From Clostridia bacterium (GTDB lineage Bacteria > Bacillota > Clostridia > Oscillospirales > RGIG5554), in contig JAFWAE010000056.1 in the NCBI GenBank assembly GCA_017507855.1, positions 34,352 to 98,351 of the forward strand: 64,000 bases of DNA. The letters are read 5' to 3'. The notes under the pieces were generated by a model. That model ran no database searches and was not told the origin of the DNA. It saw only the letters and a list, made by a program, of their open reading frames with translations. Made by a program: the position numbers and the translations under genes. This document shows positions 46,354 to 54,392 of the stretch, one piece after another. Every line of letters starts with the position of its first letter. Within the stretch, counting starts at the first letter, position 1.

Positions 46354-46743
46354 ATGGAAAATCAAGCAACGGAAAACGTAAAAATGAAGTTCTGCAAATT
46401 TTGCGGAGCGAAGATTGTTGAAGATGCGGTAATTTGTACGGCTTGCGGTAGGCAAGTGGAGGAAATTAAAAACAACACGGCTCAACCAAATATCGTTATC
46501 AATAACGAAAATACCAATGTGAATCAAAACGCCAACATGAATGCGGCAGTTATGGGAAGAATGAAAAACAAATGGGTGGCATTGCTTCTTTGCTTTTTCC
46601 TTGGCTTTTTAGGGGCACACAAATTTTACGAGGGCAAAGTGGGATTTGGGATTTTGTATTTGTTTACTGTGGGGCTGTTTGGAATTGGCGTAATTATTGA
46701 TTTTATCGTTCTTTTGTTTAAGCCCAATCCCTATTTTGCGTAA
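46354..46743 (+). CDS. Zinc-ribbon and TM2 domain protein
   Basis: 129 residues. The N-terminal zinc ribbon is clear (CKFCG then CTACG, about 14-34), followed by an Asn-rich linker (about 40-65) and a C-terminal TM2 domain: two membrane helices joined by the conserved GFLGAHKFYEGK turn. Such proteins are common and of unknown function. Its Asn/Lys-rich coding and lower GC than neighbours suggest a different history. It has its own promoter and terminator. Confidence 0.85.
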   Translation: MENQATENVKMKFCKFCGAKIVEDAVICTACGRQVEEIKNNTAQPNIVINNENTNVNQNANMNAAVMGRMKNKWVALLLCFFLGFLGAHKFYEGKVGFGILYLFTVGLFGIGVIIDFIVLLFKPNPYFA

Positions 46744-46777
46744 ACATTAAAAATAAAGGCTGGAATAAACGAAAACG

Positions 46778-46813
46778 GTAGGTGCAGGCCGAAAGTTTGC
46801 ACCTACTTTTTTT
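46778..46813 (+). terminator. Terminator of the TM2 gene
   Basis: GTAGGTGCA (46778-46786) pairs with TGCACCTAC (46798-46806), followed by seven T. Confidence 0.9.
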
Positions 46814-46823
46814 GTTTTAACAC

Positions 46824-46852
46824 TTTACAAAACGGGGAAGATTTGGTATAAT
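46824..46852 (+). promoter_or_regulatory. Promoter of tRNA-Arg
   Basis: TTTACA (46824-46829), 17-base spacer, TATAAT (46847-46852), 20 bases before the tRNA. Confidence 0.75.
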
Positions 46853-46871
46853 CTTTACGGCCGTAACACCA

Positions 46872-46949
46872 CCGCCCTTAGCTCAGCCCGGATAGAGCAG
46901 CAGATTCCGATTCTGAAGGTCAGGGGTTCGAATCCCTTAGGGCGGGCCA
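46872..46949 (+). tRNA. tRNA-Arg (anticodon CCG)
   Basis: A full cloverleaf: acceptor CCGCCCT/AGGGCGG (7 pairs), D stem GCTC/GAGC, anticodon loop TTCCGAT with CCG at 46907-46909, T arm with TTCGAAT, discriminator G and encoded CCA (46947-46949). It reads CGG codons. One G-A mismatch is at the top of the anticodon stem. A terminator follows. Confidence 0.93.
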
Positions 46950-46955
46950 CTAAAG

Positions 46956-46992
46956 AAACCTCTTTTGTCTACCAAGACAAGAGAGGTTTTTC
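46956..46992 (+). terminator. Terminator of tRNA-Arg
   Basis: A stem of about 14-15 pairs (from 46956 up to 46970 with 46975-46989, loop ACCA) followed by T residues. The stretch 46993-47116 shows no gene. Confidence 0.88.
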
Positions 46993-47116
46993 TTGTGCTC
47001 GTACCGACTTCGACAACCGAAACGGTTGTCAATGCCGCTTTTTGCATTCGGTTGAAAAATTCATGGTTTTGTGGTATAATCAGCTCGATAAGTAAGAATT
47101 TGTGGGGGTGGCCGGA

Positions 47117-47629
47117 ATGGTCGTTTTAATTGCCGGGGCGTCCCATGTGGGCAAAACGGCGCTGGCTCAAAAGCTGTTGGAAAAATATCAATATCCGTAT
47201 CTGTCCGTTGACCATTTGAAAATGGGGCTTATTCGTAGCGGTAACACGGAGCTTACCCCTACGGATGATGAGAAACTGACGGCATATCTGTGGCCCATCG
47301 TTCGCGAAATGATCAAAACCGCCATTGAAAACAATCAAAATTTGATCGTCGAGGGATGCTATATTCCTTTTGATTGGCAGCAGGGGTTGGAAGAGAAATA
47401 TTTGGAGCAGATCCGATACTATTGCCTTGTCATGGGCGAGTCGTATATACGCGATCACTTTGCAGATATAAAGAAATATGCCAACATCATCGAAAATCGT
47501 TTGGACGACGAGGATTGCACGGTGGAAACCCTTTTGAAAGACAATGCCGAAGTTTTGCGTCTGGCGCGTTTGCACCGGGTAAATTACATTCTTATCGACG
47601 ACAGATACGAGGTCGACGTGGAGCTATAA
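47117..47629 (+). CDS. P-loop kinase-like protein (AAA/zeta-toxin-like fold)
   Basis: A 170-residue protein with a Walker A GASHVGKT (about 8-15) directly after the first strand, then the YLSVDHLKMGLI segment and IVEGCYIPFDW, the layout of small nucleotide, sugar or 2-phosphoglycerate kinases. No substrate can be named. The start ATG 47117 is chosen over GTG 47102 and 47108 because GGGGGTG is well placed before it. It stands alone after tRNA-Arg, in DNA of lower GC than the main genes. Confidence 0.75.
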   Translation: MVVLIAGASHVGKTALAQKLLEKYQYPYLSVDHLKMGLIRSGNTELTPTDDEKLTAYLWPIVREMIKTAIENNQNLIVEGCYIPFDWQQGLEEKYLEQIRYYCLVMGESYIRDHFADIKKYANIIENRLDDEDCTVETLLKDNAEVLRLARLHRVNYILIDDRYEVDVEL

Positions 47630-47680
47630 CGTCCCCCTCTGAACGGGGCTTTTATACAGACGGCTCCGCGAAAGAGAGAG

Positions 47681-47717
47681 CCCGCCGATTTTAAAAAGCG
47701 AAGGCTTTTTGGGCGGG
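47681..47717. other. Hairpin upstream of the ywaF-like gene
   Basis: CCCGCC (47681-47686) pairs with GGCGGG (47712-47717), and AAAAAGC (47693-47699) with GCTTTTT (47704-47710), with a six-base bulge on the left. It may serve as a terminator for the kinase gene. The 226-base stretch 47630-47855 otherwise holds only the promoter at 47721-47749. Confidence 0.5.
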
Positions 47718-47720
47718 GAC

Positions 47721-47749
47721 TTGAAGTGCCCGCTGTTTTATGATACAAT
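47721..47749 (+). promoter_or_regulatory. Promoter of the ywaF-like gene
   Basis: TTGAAG (47721-47726), 17-base spacer, TACAAT (47744-47749). The leader is about 100 bases. Confidence 0.65.
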
Positions 47750-47855
47750 AAACCAAATGAGGCGGCTTGAGAAAGTTGCCCGGCTTACGAGAGGGAGCGC
47801 CCGCTTTCCCGAGGAGAAAACAGGGGAGGGTGGGGTGCATCAAAAGGGGATCTAT

Positions 47856-48671
47856 ATGGAAGCTTTTGTGGAGGCGTTGGCGGATCTTTTGATGCTGACG
47901 GCTTGGAAAATGGACAAGCCTCAACCTTATGGCTGGTTGCACCTTTGTGTGATGCTGGCGGGGTTTCCCCTCAGCGCCTGGGCGGCCTGGAAACTGCGCC
48001 GCCTGGGGGAGCGGGGTAACCGCATCTTATTGCTGACGGTGGGGCTGTTTCTGCTTTTTTGCGAGGCCTACAAGCAATTGTTTTACGAGCTGGTGTTGGA
48101 ACCGGATAACGGCTACCGCTGGAGCAATTTCCCCTTTCACCTATGCAGCGTGCCCATGTACCTTTGCTTGCTGATCCTTTGCCTAAAGGACGGGCCCCTG
48201 CGCAAAAGCCTGTATACCTTTTTGATGTCCTACAATCTGCTGGGGGGCGCCATCGCCTTTGCAGAGCCTTCGGGTCTTCTTCACGGGCGTTGGACGTTGA
48301 CCATGCACGCCTTTATTTGGCACATGGTGCTGGTCTTTCTGGGGCTATATATCGGCTTTTCGGGGCGCGGCGGCACGGGAAAACGGGACTATTGGCACGC
48401 CACTGCCGTGTTTTTGACCCTTTGCGCCATAGCTTTTGCCATTAATTGCACGTTTTGGGAAATTTCGGGGCATACCATCAAAATGTTCTTTTTAGGCCCC
48501 GCCCATTCACCCATTGCGGTGTTTAAAGACCTTTCCAAATGGCTGGGCTGGCCCATTGGCATGGCCCTGTATATCCCTTCGGTGGCCGTCGGGGCCGCCG
48601 TAGTGCTTTGGCTGTTTCGCCTGCCCGCAAAACGGTGCAGGGCGAAAGCATGCTCGATTCGAGAGGAGTGA
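47856..48671 (+). CDS. YwaF/TMEM164-type integral membrane protein
   Basis: 271 residues with about seven membrane helices. The segment NFPFHLCSVPMYLCLL in the middle is the hallmark of the TIGR02206 (YwaF) family, related to TMEM164 acyltransferases; HAFIWHMVLVFLGLY provides further conserved His residues. Function in bacteria is unknown. The ATG at 47856 has AAGGGG upstream; the longer frame from 47709 is not needed. The DUF1538 gene follows at once. Confidence 0.8.
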   Translation: MEAFVEALADLLMLTAWKMDKPQPYGWLHLCVMLAGFPLSAWAAWKLRRLGERGNRILLLTVGLFLLFCEAYKQLFYELVLEPDNGYRWSNFPFHLCSVPMYLCLLILCLKDGPLRKSLYTFLMSYNLLGGAIAFAEPSGLLHGRWTLTMHAFIWHMVLVFLGLYIGFSGRGGTGKRDYWHATAVFLTLCAIAFAINCTFWEISGHTIKMFFLGPAHSPIAVFKDLSKWLGWPIGMALYIPSVAVGAAVVLWLFRLPAKRCRAKACSIREE

Positions 48672-48675
48672 GCTT

Positions 48676-50211
48676 TTGAACCCCAAACTGAAGGAGAAAA
48701 TGAGCGAATCCCTTTCAGCCGTTTTGCCCATTACGGGGATCGTGTTCTTGGTAAGCCTCTTTTTCGTCCCCATGGACCTGGGCACGACCACTATGTTTTT
48801 AAGCGGGGCAGTGATGCTGATTGCGGGGATGGGCTTTTTCCAATTGGGCGCGGAAATGTCTATGACGCCCATTGGCGAGGGCATCGGCGTGCAGATCTCT
48901 AAAACCCAAAAGATCGTTTTTGTGACCTTGATCGCCTTTGTGATGGGCGTGATCATTACCGTGTCAGAGCCGGATCTGCAGGTGCTGGCCGAGCAGGTCC
49001 CCTCGGTGCCCAATTACATGCTGATCCTGACAGTGGCTGTGGGCGTGGGGATCTTTTTGGCGGTGGCTGTGTTCCGCATCCTGTTTCAGGTGGATCTGTC
49101 CGTTTTGCTCATCGGGCTGTACGTCTTGCTCATCGGCGCCTCCTTTTTGGTGCCCGATTCCTTTTTGGCCGTGGCCTTCGACTCGGGCGGTGTGACCACC
49201 GGTCCCATGACCGTACCCTTTATCATGGCCATGGGTGTGGGTCTGGCTTCCGTGCGAAGCGACAAAAACGCAACCAGTGACAGCTTTGGCTTGGTAGCGC
49301 TGTCCAGCGTAGGTCCCATTTTGGCGGTGCTGATCCTGGGGTGCTTCTATAAGCCCACCGAGGCTGATTACGCCTTGACCCAACTGCCGGACGTTTCTAC
49401 CACCAGGGACGTGGTAGGGCAGTTTTTGGGCAAGCTCCCCCTTTATTTGGAGGAGGTATGCATTTCCATTTTACCTATCGTGGCAGTGTTTGCCGTGTTC
49501 CAGCTGGCCTGCCGACGCTACCAAAAGGGACAGATCAAGCGTGTGTTGGTGGGCTTTGCCTACACCTATTTGGGCTTGGTGCTGTTTTTGTGCGGCGTGA
49601 ATGTGGGCTTTGCCCCCGCCGGCGCGTTTTTGGGCGAATCCTTGGCGGCGTTGCCGTACAAATGGATCTTGGTTCCCATCGGTGCCTTGATCGGCTATTA
49701 CATCGTAAAGGCAGAACCTGCCATTCAGGTGCTCAACCACCAGGTGGAAGGGGTCACCAACGGGGCCATCTCCGTCAGGACCATGAACCGCAGTATGTCT
49801 ATCGGTGTGTCGGTCAGTGTGGGGTTGGCTATGCTTCGCGTGTTGGCGGGGATCCCCATTCAGTGGATCCTTCTGCCCGGCTATCTCATTGCCTTGGTGC
49901 TTTCCCGCCTGGTACCCAAGATCTTTGTGGGTATTGCCTTTGACTCGGGTGGGGTGGCCAGCGGACCCATGACCACTACCTTCCTGCTTCCCTTAAGCAT
50001 CGGTGCTTGTATGGCCGTGGGCGGCAATTTGATGACCGATGCCTTTGGAGTGGTGGCGCTGGTGGCGTTGACTCCCCTTATTGCCATCCAGATCATGGGC
50101 CTTGTGTATCAGTTCAAATTGAAGAAGGCTGAAAAGGCCGCCGAAAGCTTGCCCGTTGAACCCGTGCCCACGGGCGATATGGACGAGATCGTTGAATTTG
50201 AAGAGGAGTGA
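48676..50211 (+). CDS. DUF1538 integral membrane protein with internal duplication
   Basis: 511 residues and about a dozen membrane helices. Two copies of the family motif are visible: VAFDSGGVTTGPMTVPFIMAMG in the first half and IAFDSGGVASGPMTTTFLLPL in the second, showing an internal repeat. The family is of unknown function and looks like a transporter or channel. The start is probably TTG 48676 with GAGAGGAG seven bases upstream; an ATG at 48700 behind AAGGAG is the alternative. The next gene, a tandem PII protein, starts six bases after the stop and is likely its regulator. Confidence 0.85.
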   Translation: MNPKLKEKMSESLSAVLPITGIVFLVSLFFVPMDLGTTTMFLSGAVMLIAGMGFFQLGAEMSMTPIGEGIGVQISKTQKIVFVTLIAFVMGVIITVSEPDLQVLAEQVPSVPNYMLILTVAVGVGIFLAVAVFRILFQVDLSVLLIGLYVLLIGASFLVPDSFLAVAFDSGGVTTGPMTVPFIMAMGVGLASVRSDKNATSDSFGLVALSSVGPILAVLILGCFYKPTEADYALTQLPDVSTTRDVVGQFLGKLPLYLEEVCISILPIVAVFAVFQLACRRYQKGQIKRVLVGFAYTYLGLVLFLCGVNVGFAPAGAFLGESLAALPYKWILVPIGALIGYYIVKAEPAIQVLNHQVEGVTNGAISVRTMNRSMSIGVSVSVGLAMLRVLAGIPIQWILLPGYLIALVLSRLVPKIFVGIAFDSGGVASGPMTTTFLLPLSIGACMAVGGNLMTDAFGVVALVALTPLIAIQIMGLVYQFKLKKAEKAAESLPVEPVPTGDMDEIVEFEEE

Positions 50212-50216
50212 AGACG

Positions 50217-50921
50217 ATGACGAACGACGGAAAAAAAGCAGATTTCCGATTGCTGTTTTTGGTCGTGTCTCAAAAGCTGGGACTGAAAGCGGAGGAAGTT
50301 TTCACCCATGAAAGGATTCCCGTGCAGTACCACGTGCACGCCAAGGGAACAGCCTCCGGCGAGGTGGCGGATATGCTGGGCCTTGGGGGGGTGGACAAAA
50401 CCTTGCTGATGAGCATGCTCCCCAAAACCGTGGCGGACGGGATGCTGTTAAAATTGCGCAACCATTTGTACCTGGGTTCCCCCAACAGCGGCGTGGCCTT
50501 TACCATGCCCCTTTCGGGTGTCAGCGCGTGCCTGATGCACATGATGCAGGCATTGGAACATGAAAACGGCTTAACGGAAAGGAATGACAACACAACGATG
50601 GACAACCGATACACGATGATCATGGCGTTTGTAAACCAGGGCTTTAGCGAGGCGGTCATGGCGGCCGCCAGACCTGCGGGAGCCAGGGGCGGCACGGTGT
50701 TCCACAGCCGCCGTGCGGAAACCGAGGAGGCCCATCAGTTTTGGGGCATTTCCGTGCAGGAGGAGCGTGAGATCGTGATGATCTTGGCGGAAAAAGAGCA
50801 AAAAACCGAAATTATGAAGGCCATTACCGAAAAATGCGGGATGCAGAGCGAGGCGCACGGGATGGTGCTTTCCGTGCCCGTGGATTCTGTGGCGGGCTTA
50901 AATAAGGACCTGTTGGAGTAA
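50217..50921 (+). CDS. Tandem PII-like protein (two PII-type domains)
   Basis: 234 residues made of two ferredoxin-like PII domains, about 12-110 and 124-234. The second is the better preserved, with ARPAGARGGTVFHSRR, FWGISVQEEREIVMILAEKEQ and KAITEKCG, matching the PII T-loop region and the IV.I strand that binds nucleotide and effector. The ATG 50217 has AAGAGGAG eight bases upstream. PII proteins sense energy and nitrogen or carbon state and often dock on membrane transporters, so control of the DUF1538 protein encoded just upstream is likely. Confidence 0.83.
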   Translation: MTNDGKKADFRLLFLVVSQKLGLKAEEVFTHERIPVQYHVHAKGTASGEVADMLGLGGVDKTLLMSMLPKTVADGMLLKLRNHLYLGSPNSGVAFTMPLSGVSACLMHMMQALEHENGLTERNDNTTMDNRYTMIMAFVNQGFSEAVMAAARPAGARGGTVFHSRRAETEEAHQFWGISVQEEREIVMILAEKEQKTEIMKAITEKCGMQSEAHGMVLSVPVDSVAGLNKDLLE

Positions 50922-50926
50922 GGAAG

Positions 50927-50957
50927 AAGGGCATGCCTGTTCAGGCGTGCCCTTTTT
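50927..50957 (+). terminator. Terminator of the DUF1538-PII unit
   Basis: A stem of about 12 pairs (50927-50938 with 50943-50954, loop GTTC) followed by T residues. It is close to the next gene's ribosome site. Confidence 0.8.
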
Positions 50958-50988
50958 GAACAGATACGGTGAAAAAGGAGAAGATCGC

Positions 50989-51390
50989 ATGAAAAAATAC
51001 GGGAAGACGGTGTGGGGCAGGGCCCTGCTTTGGGGCGCTCTGCTGACCCTGTCCGTTTCGGCGGCCATACGTCTTTTGGTGGGAAATCTGTACCGCTTGG
51101 TAAGCTTTTCCCCTGAGCTGGAGCAGGCCTTTGCCCAACTGAAGGAGGCTCGGGTGCGTCCGCCCCTTTTGCTTTTGCTGGCCCTTTCCTTCCTGTTTTG
51201 CTTTTGGGCTTCCGCCCGCGTCAGTCGGGGCAGGGGAAGGGGGTTGCCCGTGTGGCTGGGACTGTTGCTTTGGCCTGTTTTGTTTGTGGGCGGACTACTG
51301 CTCAGCTTCGTCAACCGGGTTCTTTTTGCAGATATGATCCCCGTTTTCGTGCAGTTGGGATCGTTGCTGAGCTTTGTTTTTTGCAGGTGA
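50989..51390 (+). CDS. Small membrane protein of unknown function
   Basis: 133 residues with three probable membrane helices: about 10-30, 54-75 and 84-110. A short Arg/Gly-rich loop (SRGRGRGL) joins the second and third. I recognise no family. The ATG 50989 has AAAGGAG eight bases upstream. It is followed after 12 bases by the ceramidase-like lipoprotein, so the two are probably co-expressed. Confidence 0.68.
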   Translation: MKKYGKTVWGRALLWGALLTLSVSAAIRLLVGNLYRLVSFSPELEQAFAQLKEARVRPPLLLLLALSFLFCFWASARVSRGRGRGLPVWLGLLLWPVLFVGGLLLSFVNRVLFADMIPVFVQLGSLLSFVFCR

Positions 51391-51402
51391 GGAGGGAAAG
51401 AA

Positions 51403-52761
51403 ATGAAACGGACGGGAAGCATTCTTTTAGCTGTGCTGGTATGGCTTGGTACCCTTTCCTCTTGCGCTCTCCCTTCTTCTCAAACGGGGCGGGGGCATTT
51501 TTGCGTGGGCTTTGCGGAGGTAGAACTGGCGGTAGACGTGGAGGAGGAAGGTCTGTACGTGGCCGGCTATGACATTGGAAAGACGCCCGTTGGGGTGCTG
51601 GATCTTCAGCAGCTCCACGCCCTTTGGTTGGAGGATGGAAGCGGCCGTTCCGCCTTGCTGATCTCGGTGGACTGCGTGGGTCTTTCTTCGGCCTCGGTGG
51701 AACAGATCCGCCGCCGATTGAAGGCGTTTAAGCAAGAAAGCGGCTGTGGGGAGATCCACGTGATCTCCACCCATACTCACGCCGGGGTGGACACCCTGGG
51801 CCTTTGGGGGCCGCTGGGGGTGGACGGCAAGCAGGACGCCTTTATGCAACGGCTGTATCAAGCTGCCCAAACGGCGGCCTATGCGGCTTATGCCGACCGT
51901 TGCGAGGGAACGTTGGAATACGCCAAGACCCTGACGGATACGGCCCTGTTGCGGGATTCGCGGGATCCGCAGGTGGTGGATCCTTGGCTGTACCAGCTTC
52001 GCTTTACCCCCAGCGATCCTCAAAACAACGGCATCCGCTTGGTGGTATACGGAGCCCATGCAGAGGCTCTGCGCGGGGATAACCGCCTTATTTCGGGGGA
52101 TTATCCCGCCGTGATGGCCGACTGCTTGCGCCAACAAACGGGAGAGGAACTGTTCTTTTTGCCCGGGGCGATAGGAGGCCTGGTCATGACCCAAAAGCTG
52201 GTTACCGAGCCCGTGTTTGATGCGGTGGCCAACGTGAAGGAAACGGGGCGGGTGTTGGCACAGGCGGCCCTGTCCGAAACGAAATGGCGCCAATTGGAGC
52301 CCGTGTTTTCCTCTGCCACAGAGTCTTTTTGGGTGCAGGTGGACAACACGGTTTTCCGCACCTATCTGTTTTTGGGAATTCTGCAAAACGCCACCCGACG
52401 GACGTTGGGGGGCGATTATCTCATGCAAACGGCGGTGACGGCTTTGCGCCTGGGGGATGTGACTTTGGCGCTGTTGCCCGGAGAGATCTTTCCCGAGTTG
52501 GTCTTCGGTACGGGCAGGGAGGGGGACCCTGCGGGGCTGAAGCCCTTGGCCGCCCAATACGGAGTCAAGGACCTGGTGCCCGTAGGCTTGGCCGACGACG
52601 AGATTGGCTACGTGATCCCCCCTTCGGACTACGTGCTTGACGAAAAAACGCCGTATTTTTCCGAGGCGGAGGACCATTACGAGGAAACGAACAGCGTAGG
52701 AAGGGGCTGTGCCGAGGCTTTGGCCAAGGCGTGGGAGCGCGCGCTGGGCAAGCTGAAGTAA
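51403..52761 (+). CDS. Neutral/alkaline ceramidase-like lipoprotein
   Basis: 452 residues. The signal peptide ends in LGTLSSC, a lipobox with Cys near 21. The mature part resembles the N-terminal domain of neutral ceramidases: FAEVELAV start, LISVDCVGLS, and the metal-binding-type VISTHTHAGVDTLG. The C-terminal immunoglobulin-like domain of full ceramidases is absent, as in many bacterial relatives of unknown substrate. A metal-dependent amidase on the outer face of the membrane is likely; ceramide as substrate is only a possibility. Confidence 0.82.
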   Translation: MKRTGSILLAVLVWLGTLSSCALPSSQTGRGHFCVGFAEVELAVDVEEEGLYVAGYDIGKTPVGVLDLQQLHALWLEDGSGRSALLISVDCVGLSSASVEQIRRRLKAFKQESGCGEIHVISTHTHAGVDTLGLWGPLGVDGKQDAFMQRLYQAAQTAAYAAYADRCEGTLEYAKTLTDTALLRDSRDPQVVDPWLYQLRFTPSDPQNNGIRLVVYGAHAEALRGDNRLISGDYPAVMADCLRQQTGEELFFLPGAIGGLVMTQKLVTEPVFDAVANVKETGRVLAQAALSETKWRQLEPVFSSATESFWVQVDNTVFRTYLFLGILQNATRRTLGGDYLMQTAVTALRLGDVTLALLPGEIFPELVFGTGREGDPAGLKPLAAQYGVKDLVPVGLADDEIGYVIPPSDYVLDEKTPYFSEAEDHYEETNSVGRGCAEALAKAWERALGKLK

Positions 52762-52764
52762 AAG

Positions 52765-52801
52765 AAAACGGGCAGTGTTCGGCACACCGCCCGTTTTTTT
52801 G
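52765..52801 (+). terminator. Terminator of the ceramidase-like gene
   Basis: AACGGGC (52767-52773) pairs with GCCCGTT (52789-52795), with inner GTGT/ACAC, followed by T residues. Confidence 0.9.
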
Positions 52802-52865
52802 TGCAAAAGTAGAATCGTTCACAATTTTTTGCTATAATAAAACCAAAGTAAAAGGGGCGCAGGCC

Positions 52866-52894
52866 TTGTGTTTTGGCAAAAAATCGTATATAAT
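52866..52894 (+). promoter_or_regulatory. Promoter of the M50 protease and scp genes
   Basis: TTGTGT (52866-52871), 17-base spacer, TATAAT (52889-52894). A further TATAAT at 52833-52838 lacks a -35 box. Confidence 0.7.
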
Positions 52895-52950
52895 AAATAA
52901 AATGGCACGTTTATGCCAAGGTGCTTTTGGATGAAGGAGATTGAAACGCG

Positions 52951-53628
52951 TTGAATTATCTTTTTGATACGGTTGTGGAATTGCTGTATTTGCTGCCGGT
53001 CATTCTCATCAGCTTGCCCGTGCACGAGATCGCCCACGGCTACGTGGCCCTGAAAATGGGGGATGACACGGCCCGGCGTGCGGGAAGACTGACCCTTAAC
53101 CCCGCGGCCCATTTTGACCTGTGGGGCACGCTGATGATCATTTTGTTCCGCTTTGGTTGGGCCAGGCCCGTGCCTATCAACCCCTTCCACTTTAAAAAGC
53201 GCCGTTTGGGGATCGTGCTGGTCAGCCTGGCGGGGCCGCTGTCCAATTTTCTGCTGGCTCTGGTGACCATGGTGATCCACAAGCTTTTGTGGCTGTTGGC
53301 CATGCACGTGGAACTGACCTATCAACTGGAAAACCTGTTTAGTATTTTGTTTACCTTTACCTCGCTGTTTATGCACATCAACCTTTCCTGGGCGCTGTTC
53401 AACCTGCTGCCCATTTCGCCCTTGGACGGAAGTAAGCTGGTGGTGGCCTTCTTGCCCGCACGCGCCCGCGACTGGATCCTGCAACGGGAACGCTACGGTA
53501 TGATCGTCCTGCTGGTGCTGTTTTTGCTGGATGATTACGTGTTGCCGGGGCTGGTCAGTATTCCCATGACCCTGGGGGTCAGCGGGTTGCTTCGCCTGCT
53601 GGATACGCTTACGTTTTTCCTGGGATAG
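52951..53628 (+). CDS. Site-2 protease family (M50) membrane metallopeptidase
   Basis: 225 residues, mostly hydrophobic. The zinc motif HEIAH is at 25-29 in the first membrane helix, and the third ligand lies in the LLPISPLDGSKL helix near residue 150. The family cleaves substrates within the membrane, as in SpoIVFB or RseP; this short form without a PDZ domain is common next to scpA in Bacillota. The start is TTG 52951 with AAGGAG 11 bases upstream; no ATG is available in frame. It heads the scpA-scpB string. Confidence 0.87.
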   Translation: MNYLFDTVVELLYLLPVILISLPVHEIAHGYVALKMGDDTARRAGRLTLNPAAHFDLWGTLMIILFRFGWARPVPINPFHFKKRRLGIVLVSLAGPLSNFLLALVTMVIHKLLWLLAMHVELTYQLENLFSILFTFTSLFMHINLSWALFNLLPISPLDGSKLVVAFLPARARDWILQRERYGMIVLLVLFLLDDYVLPGLVSIPMTLGVSGLLRLLDTLTFFLG

Positions 53629-53657
53629 TCATTCACACATACAAAAAGGGGGATCCT

Positions 53658-54392
53658 ATGGAACCTATTTCCTATAAGCTGGAGGTATTTGAAGGCCCGC
53701 TGGACCTGTTGCTTCATTTGATCTCCAAGCACAAGATCGACATTATGGACATTCCCATTGCCCTGATCCTGGAGCAATATTTGGCCTATTTGGAGCAATT
53801 GCGGGAACTGGATATGGATATTACGGCCGACTTTATGGTCATGGCCAGCGAGCTGATGCTGATCAAATCCCGCATGCTGTTGCCGAAAAACGAGGAAGAG
53901 GAGGAAGAAGATCCCCGTGCCCGTTTGGCGGCTATGCTGTTGGAATACCAAAAATACAAGCGCCTTTGTGCAGCCATGGAGGAAAAGGTCAAGCTGGGAA
54001 TGGCCCGCTATACCAAGACCCCCGATCCCATCGTGCTTCCCAAGACTTATGAGGGCAGGCACGAGATCAACGTGCTGGCCGGGGCTTACGCCACGGTGCT
54101 GGAGCGCACCCAATCCAGGTTGCCCCCGTCGCCGCGCAACATTGCCCGCATTTTGGATGCGGCCCCCTCGCCCTTGCCGTCCCGCACGGTGGACATTTTG
54201 CGCCGCCTGGTGCGCGATAAAAAGGTCAGCTTTTTGTCGTTGTTTACCCCCAACGCCTCCCGTGCGGAGATCGTATCCGTATTTTTAACGATGCTGGAGC
54301 TTTCCCGCAATCGGCGTTTGCTGATCCAAGGGGAGGCGGCCGAGGATATGACGTTAACGTATCAACAACAGAAAAAGGAAGTGAACGCATGA
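53658..54392 (+). CDS. scpA: Segregation and condensation protein A
   Basis: The kleisin that bridges SMC heads in the bacterial condensin. 244 residues; the N-terminus KLEVFEGPLDLLLHLI and IPIALILEQYLAYL are diagnostic, followed by an acidic Glu-rich linker (about 77-86) and a C-terminal winged helix. Coupled to scpB by ATGA. smc itself is not in the window. Confidence 0.95.
   Translation: MEPISYKLEVFEGPLDLLLHLISKHKIDIMDIPIALILEQYLAYLEQLRELDMDITADFMVMASELMLIKSRMLLPKNEEEEEEDPRARLAAMLLEYQKYKRLCAAMEEKVKLGMARYTKTPDPIVLPKTYEGRHEINVLAGAYATVLERTQSRLPPSPRNIARILDAAPSPLPSRTVDILRRLVRDKKVSFLSLFTPNASRAEIVSVFLTMLELSRNRRLLIQGEAAEDMTLTYQQQKKEVNA

Noticed and set aside
52731..52934. Small plus-strand frame between the ceramidase-like and M50 genes
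   Set aside because: It runs through the terminator at 52765-52801 and the M50 promoter, with no ribosome site.
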